The notes beneath the pieces were generated by a model that worked only from the letters and a program-made list of their open reading frames with translations, was not told where the DNA came from and made no database searches. A program made the position numbers and the translations under genes. Below are positions 37,772-46,962 of a stretch of 64,000 nucleotides of DNA, piece after piece (position 1 is the stretch's first letter; each line of letters opens with the position of its first letter). The stretch is from Candidatus Competibacteraceae bacterium (lineage in GTDB: Bacteria; Pseudomonadota; Gammaproteobacteria; Competibacterales; Competibacteraceae): positions 1 to 64,000 of the forward strand of contig RXIW01000002.1 of NCBI GenBank assembly GCA_003989065.1, written 5' to 3'.

Positions 37772-38416
37772 ATGAGTAAATCCCTCGCTGAGTTACGTCA
37801 TGACTATGCTCTGGGTGCGTTGTGCGAAGCCGATGTCGATCCCGATCCCATCAAGCAGTTTCAACGTTGGTTGCAGACGGCGGTGGCGGCCCGCTTGCCC
37901 GAACCCAATGCCATGACGCTGGCGACGACCGATCGGACCGGTCGTCCGTCCGCGCGCGTGGTGCTGCTGAAAGAATGCGATGCCGATGGTTTCGTGTTCT
38001 TCACCAATTATCGCAGCGCCAAGGGCCGGCAATTGCAGCAGAATCCGCAGGCCGCGCTGGTATTCCTGTGGCTGGAGCTGGAGCGGCAGGTGCGGGTCGA
38101 GGGCGTGGTCGAGCAGATTGCCGCCGCCGAATCCGCCGCCTATTTCGAGACCCGACCGCGGGACAGCCGGCTGGGTGCGCTAGCCTCCCATCAAAGCCAG
38201 GTCGTGGCCAACCGGGACATCATGGATCAGCGCTATCAGCAATTGGCTACGCAATACTCCGAGGGCCCTATCCCGATGCCGGAGCAGTGGGGGGGCTATC
38301 GGCTGAAGCCCGACCTGCTGGAATTCTGGCAGGGTCGTCACGGTCGCATGCACGACCGGCTGCGCTATCGTGCGCAACCGGACGGCGGCTGGTTACTGCA
38401 ACGGCTGGAGCCCTGA
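37772..38416 (+). CDS. pdxH: Pyridoxamine 5'-phosphate oxidase
   Basis: A 214-residue FMN enzyme that oxidises pyridoxine- or pyridoxamine-phosphate to PLP. The FMN-binding part PSARVVLLKECDADGFVFFTNY (in outline, about 55-76) and the C-terminal 'EFWQGRHGRMHDRLRY' are diagnostic. The length matches E. coli PdxH (218). Start ATG 37772. The last 24 bases overlap the 3' end of the convergent UbiB-family gene, an unusual tail-to-tail overlap. Confidence 0.95.
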   Translation: MSKSLAELRHDYALGALCEADVDPDPIKQFQRWLQTAVAARLPEPNAMTLATTDRTGRPSARVVLLKECDADGFVFFTNYRSAKGRQLQQNPQAALVFLWLELERQVRVEGVVEQIAAAESAAYFETRPRDSRLGALASHQSQVVANRDIMDQRYQQLATQYSEGPIPMPEQWGGYRLKPDLLEFWQGRHGRMHDRLRYRAQPDGGWLLQRLEP

Positions 38417-39883
38417 TGCGCTGCGATCCTGAAGCGCGGGGTTGGTTGCCGGGGTGAGGGTGGAATGGGGCGCTGCCGGAGAGTCGCCGGAGGGTTCGTG
38501 CATGTAGCGCTGCAGCAGCGGACGTGCCACCAGCTCGGCGTCGAGTTCGGCGGCGAACACGAATACGCCGCCCAGTTTGCGATGGAGAAACAGGAATTCT
38601 CTGGGGGGTAGCCGAAACGACAACGACAGACTGGCCCTGGATGCCGCCAGGGCCACCCGCTGGGGGAGATCGGATGCGCCCCAGCGATATTCGCCCCGTT
38701 CGTTGCGCCATGGCAGGCCCGCCCCCGGACTCCTGGGGTCCTCGAACGGTTCGACGATCAGGAAACACATGTCGGCTACGCGGTCCAGGGTGAGGGTCGA
38801 GGCCGAGGCCGGCAGGAAACCCAGTGCTACGACTGCCTGCCGCAAGGGTGTCTTGTCATGCCGGAACGCCGCCCGCACCATGGCGTGGTAGGCGTGCAGG
38901 AAGGTCGGTGAAAATTGCTGCACCGCACCAAAATCGAGCAGAACCAGACGATCTTGGCCCTGGCTCGGGTCAAGTTGGACTCGGTAGTTGCCGAAGTGTG
39001 GATCGGTCTGTACCAGGCCCCATTCAAAAAATTCCCGCAGAAAAAGATCCAGCCCCGCTTCAGCCAGGCGATTGCGGCGCGCCTGGCTCAGCGCCTGGAC
39101 TTCGGGACCGTCCACCGTCATTCCGGGTTCGTAGGATAGGGTCAACACCCGCTGGGTCGAATATTCGGGAAAGGGTTCGGGGACTCGATAGCGGTCGTCG
39201 TCGGCCAACAAGCGCTGGAAGTGCCGAACGGCGTCCAGCTCCTGCCGATAATCCACTTCCCGATGCAGCATTTCGCGGACCTCCGACATCAGCTCGGGCA
39301 AACTGATGAAGCTTGTCGGCAGCAGATTCGAGAACAACAGCAGCGCACCGATCGAATTCAGGTCGCTGTCGATCGATTCCGCGACGCCGGGATACTGGAT
39401 CTTGATGCACAGCTCGCGACCGTCCGAGCGGCGCAAGGCCCGATGAACCTGACCCAGTGAAGCCGCAGCCAGCGGCTCACGGTCTACTTCCAGCTCATTC
39501 AGGCGATCCGCGCCCAGCTCGGCGTACAATACGGCTTCCAGCGCCGGCCAGGCCAGCGGCGGGCTGTCGTCCTGCAAGGTGCGCAGGACATCCACCACCT
39601 CTGGCGGCAGCAGGAAATAATCGCCGTACAGGGCCAGTATCTGCCCCATCTTCATGACGCTGCCTTTCAGCTGGCCGAGTTCGTCAACCAGGATGCGGGC
39701 TTGCTCTGCCAGCATTTGCCGCCGCTGGGCATGGCGTTGCTCGCCGAAGACGAACATGTTTTCCAGGGAGTAGAAGCCAAGGCGCGCGCTCATGCGCATG
39801 CCAGCCGAGGTGAGGCCCAATCCGCGCAGCAAAGCGTTGGTCTGGACTTGGTGGAGGGTATTGCGCTGGTTCGATTTCGACAT
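38393..39883 (-). CDS. UbiB/ABC1-family atypical kinase-like protein
   Basis: A 496-residue protein of the UbiB/ADCK (AarF) family. The KxGQ-type signature appears as SVMKMGQIL (about 80), the ATP-binding Lys in CIKIQYPGV (about 155), the catalytic segment as QTDPHFGNY (about 289), and the Mg-binding loop as LLDFGAVQQF. True UbiB has C-terminal transmembrane helices for ubiquinone synthesis; these are absent, so it is more like the soluble ABC1 proteins that act as ATPases on lipids or quinones. Start ATG 39883. An intrinsic terminator stands 42 bases upstream, so expression may depend on readthrough or on a promoter squeezed between. Confidence 0.8.
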   Translation of the reverse strand: MSKSNQRNTLHQVQTNALLRGLGLTSAGMRMSARLGFYSLENMFVFGEQRHAQRRQMLAEQARILVDELGQLKGSVMKMGQILALYGDYFLLPPEVVDVLRTLQDDSPPLAWPALEAVLYAELGADRLNELEVDREPLAAASLGQVHRALRRSDGRELCIKIQYPGVAESIDSDLNSIGALLLFSNLLPTSFISLPELMSEVREMLHREVDYRQELDAVRHFQRLLADDDRYRVPEPFPEYSTQRVLTLSYEPGMTVDGPEVQALSQARRNRLAEAGLDLFLREFFEWGLVQTDPHFGNYRVQLDPSQGQDRLVLLDFGAVQQFSPTFLHAYHAMVRAAFRHDKTPLRQAVVALGFLPASASTLTLDRVADMCFLIVEPFEDPRSPGAGLPWRNERGEYRWGASDLPQRVALAASRASLSLSFRLPPREFLFLHRKLGGVFVFAAELDAELVARPLLQRYMHEPSGDSPAAPHSTLTPATNPALQDRSASGLQPLQ

Positions 39884-39924
39884 GGCGAGTTGGAGCGGGG
39901 CTGATGGGTGACGAAACCGTAAAT

Positions 39925-39953
39925 AAAAAAGACCGGGCAAACAGTACCCGGTC
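39925..39953 (-). terminator. Intrinsic terminator upstream of the UbiB-family gene
   Basis: On the minus strand, stem GACCGGG / CCCGGTC with a nine-base loop is followed by six T. It would stop transcripts entering from the ACP side, just before the UbiB-family coding sequence; this could be attenuation or the 3' end of a noncoding RNA. Confidence 0.88.
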
Positions 39954-40375
39954 AATAACCACCATAGGACGGTCATGCAATGAGCGGGGAATTTAGCGTC
40001 CCACCATGCATATAAATCCTGGAATCTCGGATTAGAGCCATCTCTTGATCCGACGTTCCATTGGATCCTCAGATTGCAAAGAAATCGAGGATCCAACTTC
40101 CGGCAGTACTGCTCCTGCCGCTGAACTGCTCATCGTCGACTATTGCACTGATCGAGCGCTGAAACGGTATTGCGATAGCGCCGTTATTCAGTCGATCGTC
40201 GACCGATTTTGGGAATTGGGATAGAGGTGCGACAATTCACCTCTACGAATCAGATAAAGATCGAATACGGGGGCCGGGATATTTTTATGCTCCCGGCGAC
40301 TGCGTTCGTGCTGCCTGAGAATGACCGTGACATGGCTATGACGACATCCGGTTCCAAAGGCTACGGGCCGTGAGA
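39954..40375 (-). other. Noncoding stretch with several hairpins
   Basis: There is no convincing gene in these roughly 420 bases. Three perfect hairpins are visible: CGGCAG/CTGCCG (40101-40120), an eight-base stem tagaggtg/cacctcta (40222-40245), and GCCGGGA/TCCCGGC (40273-40297). With the terminator at 39925 this could be a long structured 3' UTR of the acp gene, a leader controlling the UbiB-family gene, or a small RNA. No known RNA family is recognised. Confidence 0.4.
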
Positions 40376-40639
40376 TCACGCGGCCGACATCAGCCGTTCG
40401 TTCAGATAACGCTCGCACCCAGTCAACGTCGACAATTTCGGATAGTCGAAGTCGAAGATGGTCACGTTCAGTTCCTTTTCCAGACCCATCATCAATCGCA
40501 GGAAATCGATCGAGTCCAATTCGAGCTGGTCGTGAAAACTGATATCGGGCACGATCGATTGGGTGTCCGCATTCGGGACAACGTCGCCGAGGACTCGCAG
40601 AATCGTGTCGCGAATCTGCTCTTGGTTGGTAGCGTTCAT
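40376..40639 (-). CDS. Acyl carrier protein
   Basis: An 87-residue stand-alone carrier protein. The phosphopantetheine Ser is in LELDSIDFLR (about residue 43), and the acidic helix pattern is normal. It is not the housekeeping AcpP (which has 'GADSLDT' and lies by fabF); it resembles specialised ACPs used with dedicated acyl-CoA or acyl-ACP ligases. AAGGA precedes ATG 40639. It lies 200 bases downstream of the acetyl-CoA synthetase-like gene on the same strand, which could load it, but this is inference. Confidence 0.85.
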   Translation of the reverse strand: MNATNQEQIRDTILRVLGDVVPNADTQSIVPDISFHDQLELDSIDFLRLMMGLEKELNVTIFDFDYPKLSTLTGCERYLNERLMSAA

Positions 40640-40839
40640 CGTTTATTCCTTCTTCCGGAGTATGGGAAGATCAAATTTTGCCATAAATCTTATGCGGCAT
40701 GTTGCGCCGCAGCATAATTCTCACATCGATCGATCGAAAAAGCAAGCATTCTCCGTGGACCGTGTTTTGACGACTCTGCGAATAACTTAGCAAGAACGAT
40801 ACCAAGTAAAATTAGAATAAACCTACTAATAAAGCGCCT

Positions 40840-42603
40840 TTATGATTCCGACGGTTTTTCCATCAGGGTCGAGAGGTCATCCAGCGGTTGACCCAATTCC
40901 CTGGCGCGCAACAGGCGGCGCATGATCTTGCCGCTGCGGGTTTTGGGCAGGTCGGCCATGAATTCCAGTTCGCGCGGCGCGACCGCCGGCCCTAGTCGGG
41001 TGCGGGCGAAGCCGATCAATTCCTTGCGCAGCGCATCGCTGGCGGCATAGCCTGGCTTGAGCGCCACGAACGCCTTGATGATGTTCCCGGCGAACTCGTC
41101 CGGTTTGCCGATCATGCCGGCTTCGGCGACCGCTGGATGTTCCATCAGCACGTTTTCCACTTCGAACGGCCCGATCAGATGGCCGGCGGTCTTGATCACG
41201 TCATCGGCGCGACCGACGAACCAGAAATAGCCGTCGTCATCCTGGGTGGCTAGATCGCCGCTCAGATACCAGTCGTCGGCGAAACAGCTTCGGTAGCGTT
41301 CCTCATCGTCCAGGTAGCCGCGAAACAGGGAAGGCCACGGTATCCGCAGGGCCAGTTCGCCTTCTTTACCGTTGGCCAGTCGCTCCACCCCGCCCGTCGG
41401 TCGGCGTCGGACGATGGCTGCTTCGATACCCGGCAAGGGCCGCCCCATGGAACCGGGCCGCACCTCCAGACTGCGGTAGTTGGCGATCATGATCGCGCCG
41501 GTTTCGGTTTGCCACCAGGTGTCGTGGAACGGTTGGCCCAGGGTTTCCTGGCCCCATAGGACCGCTTCGGGATTGAGCGGCTCGCCGACGCTGGCCATGA
41601 AGCGCAGGGTGCTCAGATCGTGACCGTGGAGAGGCGTCGGGCCGGCCTTCATCAACATGCGGATGGCGGTTGGCGCAGTGTACCAGACGCTGACGCGTTC
41701 CTGGGCGAGGGTCGCATACCAGCGCCGGGCGTCGAATTCGGCCTCGTCCACCACCAGGGTGACCGCATTGGTCAGCGGGGCGATGATGCCATAGGATACC
41801 CCGGTGACCCAGCCGGGATCGGCGGTGCACCAGTAGATGTCGCCTGGCCGCAGATCGAGCGCCCAGCAGCCGGTCAGACGGTGGGCGACCACCGCTTCAT
41901 GGGCATGGATGGCCCCTTTGGACGCGCCGGTGGTCCCACTGGTGAAATGCAGCAGTGCGGCATCTCCAGGGCCGGTGGTCGGCAGGGGGCGATGATCCGC
42001 CGCCGCCGCCAGCAGCGAGTGAAAGGACTGGACGCCGGGTTCGTCGCCGCCGTCGCCGTCGGTCAGCAGCACCTGTTCCAGATGAGGCAGTTGGCTGCGC
42101 AGAGCGCGGATCTTGCGCTCGTACAGCAGCCGGGTGGTCACCAGCAGCCGGGCTTGGCTGTTGTTCAGCCGCACCCGCACCGGCTCGGGACCGAAGGCCG
42201 AAAACAGCGGGCAGAACACCGCGCCGGCTTTCCAGCAACCCAGCGCCGTCAGGTACAATTCGGGAATCCGTCCGGCCAGCACGCAGACCCGGTCGGCGCG
42301 CTCAATGCCGAAACCTTCCAGCACGTTGGCGAAACGATTGCTCAGGCGGGCCAGCTCGGCGTAGCTGAATTCCTGGCGCTCGTCGTTCTTACCCAGCCAG
42401 CGCAGGGCGATGACATCCCCCCGGCCTTCCTGCACCTGCCGATCGACCGCCTCCCAGGCGATATTCAGCCGATCGCCCGGCGGCGTTCCCAGCTCGGCGC
42501 GGGCGTGGGCCCAGGAGAAGCTTGTTCGCAGCCGTTCGGCATCGACCAGATTCGGCGCCGGATCGCCAAGTGTTGGCGCGATGCGCATACCCGTCCAAGC
42601 CAT
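40840..42603 (-). CDS. AMP-forming acetyl/acyl-CoA synthetase
   Basis: A 587-residue ANL-superfamily ligase. P-loop-like [14 protein letters not shown] (about 218-231), adenine-binding WWQTETGAI (about 337, a form typical of acetyl-CoA synthetases), [23 protein letters not shown] in outline (about 446), and the C-terminal [11 protein letters not shown] (about 556-566) with the catalytic, acetylatable Lys are all present. It activates acetate or another short acid through an acyl-AMP. It is shorter than Salmonella Acs (652) and nearer to Bacillus AcsA. It is divergent from a Pat-like acetyltransferase gene, the enzyme type that silences Acs by acetylating that Lys. Start ATG 42603 with GAGGAG upstream. 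Confidence 0.88.
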   Translation of the reverse strand: MAWTGMRIAPTLGDPAPNLVDAERLRTSFSWAHARAELGTPPGDRLNIAWEAVDRQVQEGRGDVIALRWLGKNDERQEFSYAELARLSNRFANVLEGFGIERADRVCVLAGRIPELYLTALGCWKAGAVFCPLFSAFGPEPVRVRLNNSQARLLVTTRLLYERKIRALRSQLPHLEQVLLTDGDGGDEPGVQSFHSLLAAAADHRPLPTTGPGDAALLHFTSGTTGASKGAIHAHEAVVAHRLTGCWALDLRPGDIYWCTADPGWVTGVSYGIIAPLTNAVTLVVDEAEFDARRWYATLAQERVSVWYTAPTAIRMLMKAGPTPLHGHDLSTLRFMASVGEPLNPEAVLWGQETLGQPFHDTWWQTETGAIMIANYRSLEVRPGSMGRPLPGIEAAIVRRRPTGGVERLANGKEGELALRIPWPSLFRGYLDDEERYRSCFADDWYLSGDLATQDDDGYFWFVGRADDVIKTAGHLIGPFEVENVLMEHPAVAEAGMIGKPDEFAGNIIKAFVALKPGYAASDALRKELIGFARTRLGPAVAPRELEFMADLPKTRSGKIMRRLLRARELGQPLDDLSTLMEKPSES

Positions 42604-42681
42604 AGCCGTTCTCCTCGATTTTTTAGCGTCTTAGCGTTGAGTTTTGGACTAAAACCATTACATCATAAGCGAATGGCGGAA

Positions 42682-42698
42682 TTGGAACGTGGTTTGCT
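42682..42698 (+). promoter_or_regulatory. Sigma-54-like promoter of the pat-like gene
   Basis: The sequence ttggaacgtggtttgct matches the extended sigma-54 consensus (TGGCACG-N4-TTGCW) at all conserved positions but one (A for C after TGG), with exact spacing. Predicted start near 42710, 87 bases before ATG 42797. Confidence 0.55.
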
Positions 42699-42796
42699 AC
42701 GTCAATGCCAGGATTGGAATTGCGTTAGCATAATGCGCTTCCGACTCGATCGATCGACCAGCCCCATCCCAGCGGCGACCCCGCGTGAGATTGACC

Positions 42797-45490
42797 ATGA
42801 CCATTCGTAATCTTGAGTACCTGTTCAAACCCCGTTCCATTGCCGTCATCGGCGCTGGCAAGCAAGCCGGCGGCCCCGAAGTGACCCTGGAGTTCAACCT
42901 GATCGAAGGTGGATTCAAGGGACCGGTGATGCCGGTCAATCCGGACCATCAATCCATCGCCGGCGTGTTGGCCTACAAGGATATCGACGACCTGCCGGTG
43001 ACGCCGGATCTGGCTATCCTGACCACCCCGCTCGAAAAGGCACCGGAACTGATCGATCGTCTGGGGGCGCGCGGGACCAGGGCCGCCCTGCTGCTCAGCC
43101 GAGAAATCCTGCAGGATCATCTCGGCATCCGGCCGGGGTTGCTCAGCGCGGGTTTGCAGAAGAACCACCCGGACGGCGGGGAGTTGCTCAAGCAACGGGT
43201 GCTGGATGCCGCCAAGCCGCATCTGTTGCGGATCATCGGGCCGGATCACCTCGGTTACGCCGTGCCCTCGAACCAGGTCAACGCCAGCCTGAACGACAAC
43301 CGGCCCTTGCCTGGCCATATCGCCTTGCTGTGCCAGTCCGCGGCGGTGATGCGCAGCGTGATCGATTGGGCGCGCAGCCGCAATATCGGATTTTCGCACG
43401 CAATCTCGGTCGGTACGAGCTGGGATGTGGATTTCGGCGATCTGATCGACTATCTGCTGCGGGATAGCGGCACCCGGGCGATCCTGATGTATCTGGAAAA
43501 CACCCGCAATCGCCGCAAGTTCGTATCCGCCGCCCGGGCCGCTGCCCGGGTCAAGCCAGTCATCGTCCTCAAGCCGCGCGATTTTCGCGCCGGGCCGGTC
43601 GAGGATGCGGTATACGATGCGGTGTTCCAGCGGGCCGGCATTCTGCGGGTGAACAACATCGAGCAGCTGTTCAGCGCCGCCGAGACCCTGGCGACGGCCA
43701 AACCCGTTTACAGCAATCGGCTGACCATCCTCAGCAACAGTTTCAGCATGGGGTTGATGACCAGCGACAACTTGACTCGACACAATGGCCATCTAGCCGA
43801 AATCAGCCCCGCCACCCGCGAGCAATTGGCGCGCGCCTGCCGACCGGGCTATCCCATCGAGAATCCGGTCGACCTGGGCGACACGGCCGGTCCCGAAGAA
43901 TATGGCAAGGCTCTGGACATGTTGTTGCAGGAGCCGGGCACCGATGCGGTGCTGGTGGTGCATGCGCCTTCCTCGATCAGCCAAGCGGTCGAGTGCGCCA
44001 AGGCAGTGGTGGAGCGTGCCAAGAGCCGGCGGATGATCATGACCTGCTGGATCGGCGAATCGTCGGTGGCGGCGGCGCGCGAGTTGTTCAAGAACGCCCA
44101 TGTGCCGACTTACGAAGCGCCCGGCGAGGCGGTCGAAGCGTTCATGCGCCTGGCGCGCCATCGCCGCAACCAGGAACTGCTGATCGAAACCCCGAAGTCG
44201 GTTCCGGAAGAGTTCACCCCCGATATCGAAACCGCCCGCCGCATCATCGACATTGCCTTGACCGCCGGGCGCAGTCGGCTGAACGCCTATGAAACCAGCG
44301 AGGTGCTGGGGGCCTACAAGATCGCCACGATCCCGCTGTATTTCGCCTCCACGCCGGAGGCTGCCACCGATCTGGCTCTCAATCTGGGCGTGCCGGTGGC
44401 GCTCAAGATCCTGTCGCCCGATATCGTCAAGAAATCCGATGTCGGCGGCGTGGCGTTCAACCTGAAGAATCCGCTGGAAGTGCTGGTGGCGGCGACCGAG
44501 ATGCTGAAGCGGGTGCGTGAACTGGCCCCGGAAGCGGTGATCGATGGCTTTGCGGTGCAGCCGATGCAGCCGCGCCACGGCGCTTACGAGTTGATGATCG
44601 GCGTGCGCACCGGTCGTCGGTTCGGCCCGGTGATCTTCTTCGGCCTGGGTGGAACCGAATCCGATGTCATCGACGATGTTGCCTATGCGCTGCCGCCGCT
44701 CAACATGCAGCTGGCGCGCGATCTGATGACGCGCACTCGCCTGTATTCCCGCATCAGCACCAACCGGGGTCGGCCGGTCGATCTGGACGCAGTCGCCCTG
44801 ACCCTGATCAAGGTGTCGCAAATGGTGGTCGATCTGGCCGAAGTGGTCGAGATGGACATCAATCCGATCTGGGCGGACGAGAATGGCCTGTTGACGCTGG
44901 ACGCCAATATCCTGATCGAAGCCAGTGCGGCGCCGGCGGCGCAGCGCCTGGCGATTTCGCCCTATCCGAAGGAGCGGGAGCGGGTGTATACCCTGCCGGA
45001 TGGCCGTTCCTTCCTGCTGCGGCCGATCCTGCCGGAGGACGAGCCGGAGTTGAAGGCGCTGGTCAAGCGGATGCCGGCCGAAGATGTGCGGATGCGGTTC
45101 TTCCAGCCGATGCGCGAATTGTCGCACGAGATGGCGGCGCGCTTGACCCAGCTCGACTACGAGCGGGAGATGGCTTTCGTCGTGACCGAGCCGAATACCA
45201 TCCCCGGCCAGGGCGCGATTCAGGGCGTGGTGCGCTGCAACGCCGATCCCGACATGGAAAAGGCCGAATATTCGATTCTGGTGGATCGCACCATGACCGG
45301 CCTGGGTTTGGGACCGATGTTGATGCGCTATATCATCGAATACGCCAAGAGCCGTGGCATGAAGGAGCTGTACGGCGAAGTGCTGCGGGAAAACGAGGCG
45401 ATGTTGCGGCTCAATCGGGCGCTCGGCTTCAAGATCCACGCCACGCCGGACGATCCGGGCGTCTTGCACGTGTCGCTGCCGCTGGCGTGA
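42797..45490 (+). CDS. Pat/PatZ-like protein acetyltransferase (NDP-forming acyl-CoA synthetase-GNAT fusion)
   Basis: An 897-residue fusion. Residues about 5-130 form the CoA-binding Rossmann domain (SIAVIGAGKQAGG). The succinyl-CoA-ligase-like domains (about 150-460) and an ATP-grasp domain (about 490-700) follow, then a GNAT domain (about 735-895, with GLGLGPMLMRYIIEYA for acetyl-CoA binding). In working ADP-forming synthetases a catalytic His stands shortly before the DAVYDA-x-F-x-x-AGI segment; here that stretch is RDFRAGPVE with no His, as in Pat enzymes, whose synthetase half is inactive. Pat acetylates Acs and other proteins. GTG 42785 is an alternative start. mobA follows by six bases. 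Confidence 0.85.
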   Translation: MTIRNLEYLFKPRSIAVIGAGKQAGGPEVTLEFNLIEGGFKGPVMPVNPDHQSIAGVLAYKDIDDLPVTPDLAILTTPLEKAPELIDRLGARGTRAALLLSREILQDHLGIRPGLLSAGLQKNHPDGGELLKQRVLDAAKPHLLRIIGPDHLGYAVPSNQVNASLNDNRPLPGHIALLCQSAAVMRSVIDWARSRNIGFSHAISVGTSWDVDFGDLIDYLLRDSGTRAILMYLENTRNRRKFVSAARAAARVKPVIVLKPRDFRAGPVEDAVYDAVFQRAGILRVNNIEQLFSAAETLATAKPVYSNRLTILSNSFSMGLMTSDNLTRHNGHLAEISPATREQLARACRPGYPIENPVDLGDTAGPEEYGKALDMLLQEPGTDAVLVVHAPSSISQAVECAKAVVERAKSRRMIMTCWIGESSVAAARELFKNAHVPTYEAPGEAVEAFMRLARHRRNQELLIETPKSVPEEFTPDIETARRIIDIALTAGRSRLNAYETSEVLGAYKIATIPLYFASTPEAATDLALNLGVPVALKILSPDIVKKSDVGGVAFNLKNPLEVLVAATEMLKRVRELAPEAVIDGFAVQPMQPRHGAYELMIGVRTGRRFGPVIFFGLGGTESDVIDDVAYALPPLNMQLARDLMTRTRLYSRISTNRGRPVDLDAVALTLIKVSQMVVDLAEVVEMDINPIWADENGLLTLDANILIEASAAPAAQRLAISPYPKERERVYTLPDGRSFLLRPILPEDEPELKALVKRMPAEDVRMRFFQPMRELSHEMAARLTQLDYEREMAFVVTEPNTIPGQGAIQGVVRCNADPDMEKAEYSILVDRTMTGLGLGPMLMRYIIEYAKSRGMKELYGEVLRENEAMLRLNRALGFKIHATPDDPGVLHVSLPLA

Positions 45491-45496
45491 GCGACG

Positions 45497-46141
45497 ATGG
45501 ACGGGGGTGGTCCGATTCCGGTGACCGGTGTCGTCTTGGCAGGCGGTCAGGCCGAGCGAATGGGCGGGCGGGACAAGGGCCTGTTGCCGCTGGCCGGTGA
45601 GGCGCTGGTCGCCCATGTGCTGCGGGGGCTGCGCCCACAAGTGACGGAGCTGCTGATCAGCGCCAACCGTAATCTGGCGTCTTATCGGGCATGGGGCTAT
45701 CCCGTCGTCGCCGATGCCGATGCCGCGCGGTTCCGCGGCCCGCTGGCGGGAATGCTGGCGGCGCTGCGGGCTGCCGTCACGGCCGATGTCCTGACCGCGC
45801 CGTGCGATGCGGCGATGTTGCCGCCCGACTACGCCCAGCGGATGTGGGCGGGTCGGGAACGGATGCAAGCGACCGTCAGCGTCGCCGAGTTCGGCGGTCG
45901 GTCGCAGCCGGTGTTCGCGCTGCTGCCGGTCGCGCTGGCGGACGATCTGGCCGCTTGGCTGGCCGCTGGCGAGGGTGGGGTCGGGCGGTGGCTGCAGCGG
46001 CATCGGCCAGCGATGGTGGCGTTTCCCGACTGGCCGACGCCGTCGGGCCATAGTGGCAATATCAATACCCCGGAGGAACTGGCGCGGCTGGAGGCGCAGT
46101 GGCCGGGCAGGGTGCAGGGGCATGGGCGAAACCGAGACTGA
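45497..46141 (+). CDS. mobA: Molybdenum cofactor guanylyltransferase
   Basis: A 214-residue nucleotidyltransferase that adds GMP to Mo-molybdopterin, making the bis-MGD cofactor. The GTP-binding signature GVVLAGGQAERMGGRDKGLL (near residues 11-30) is intact; PCDAAML (about 102) carries the metal-binding Asp, and a GNINTPEEL segment near the C-terminus is typical. It lies six bases after the pat-like gene and its 3' end overlaps the start of the DUF721 gene by 20 bases, so the three are probably cotranscribed. Confidence 0.92.
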   Translation: MDGGGPIPVTGVVLAGGQAERMGGRDKGLLPLAGEALVAHVLRGLRPQVTELLISANRNLASYRAWGYPVVADADAARFRGPLAGMLAALRAAVTADVLTAPCDAAMLPPDYAQRMWAGRERMQATVSVAEFGGRSQPVFALLPVALADDLAAWLAAGEGGVGRWLQRHRPAMVAFPDWPTPSGHSGNINTPEELARLEAQWPGRVQGHGRNRD

Positions 46142-46925
46142 AACATCGTCCGGCGGGGATGCACGCGCAGCCGCTCGCCAGCATACGACGCAGCTGCTGA
46201 AGATGCTGCGCGGCTATGGTCCGGTCGCCGAGCTGGAATCGGCGACGACGGCCAAGCCAAATGCGGTAGCTGAAGCTGCGACAGGGTATGTCCTCCGGCG
46301 GGAAGCGGCTCCGCATCGGCCACTACTGTCCCCACCGTCTCCACCATCCTCACCGTCTCTGTCCCCACCGTCTCCACCGTCCTCACCATCTCTGTCCCCA
46401 CCGTCTCCACCGTCCTCACCGTCTCCGGCAAGCCAGCCTCCGCACGACGCTCCGATTCCGTCGGTAGGCGAGTTATTGTGTCGCCAGCCCAAGGAATTGC
46501 AGCAGGGGACCTTGGGGCCGTTGCTGGGGCAGGTTGGGCAGTTCATTCGCCATGGCCAGATCTTTCGCGCCTACCTGCCGCCACACTTGCTCGACCATGC
46601 CGTGCTGGTTCGCATGGATCAGGACCATTGGACGGTGCATACCGATTCGGCCAGTTGGGCCACCCGGCTGCGCTATGCTTTGTACAATATCCGGGTGGCG
46701 CTGGGCCAGCAGCTCAAGATTCCGCTTCCCAAACCCCATATCCGGGTGATTCCGCCGGATCAGTCGTCGCCACCGCAGTGGCCCCGCCTGACCCTGACCG
46801 AGCGCAATGCCCAGCTGCTGGAAGTCACGGCCCGCAACATGCCCGATCCGCGGTTGAGCGCGGCGCTGCGCCGACTGGCGACGCGAGGCGGTCCGCTGCC
46901 CGATCCGCCCGAACGCGATTGTTGA
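46122..46925 (+). CDS. DUF721 / DciA-like protein with a Pro/Ser repeat linker
   Basis: A 267-residue protein. The C-terminal half (about 115-225) matches DUF721: helix, then 'ILAxxLPPHLLDHAVLVRMD'-type strands, then WTVHTDSASWATRLRYAL, the core of DciA. DciA binds the replicative helicase DnaB and helps load it in bacteria lacking DnaC. The N-terminal part (1-67) is helical and basic, followed by three exact-length repeats of an 11-residue Pro/Ser unit (residues 69-101), not part of DciA. Start ATG 46122 overlaps mobA. It could be a paralogue rather than the main DciA. Confidence 0.7.
   Translation: MGETETETSSGGDARAAARQHTTQLLKMLRGYGPVAELESATTAKPNAVAEAATGYVLRREAAPHRPLLSPPSPPSSPSLSPPSPPSSPSLSPPSPPSSPSPASQPPHDAPIPSVGELLCRQPKELQQGTLGPLLGQVGQFIRHGQIFRAYLPPHLLDHAVLVRMDQDHWTVHTDSASWATRLRYALYNIRVALGQQLKIPLPKPHIRVIPPDQSSPPQWPRLTLTERNAQLLEVTARNMPDPRLSAALRRLATRGGPLPDPPERDC
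46326..46424 (+). repeat. Three 33-bp tandem repeats
   Basis: Three copies of a 33-base unit (each starting ctgtccccaccgtct) differ by one or two bases and encode LSPPSPPSSPS three times. They lie in frame in the DUF721 gene. Near identity implies recent expansion by slippage, so copy number may vary between strains. Confidence 0.9.
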
Positions 46926-46962
46926 TCCCTTCCGATTTTTCGACGATGGCGGATGTTTCCTC

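Noticed and set aside
40188-40418. A 76-codon minus-strand frame downstream of and overlapping the ACP gene
   Set aside because: It overlaps the ACP coding region in another frame, lacks a ribosome site and covers hairpins better explained as RNA structure.
43793-46123. A 776-codon open frame antisense to the pat-like gene and mobA
   Set aside because: It is rich in His, Arg, Gln and Gly, has no family resemblance, and mirrors codon structure of well-supported genes on the other strand; a GC-rich shadow frame.
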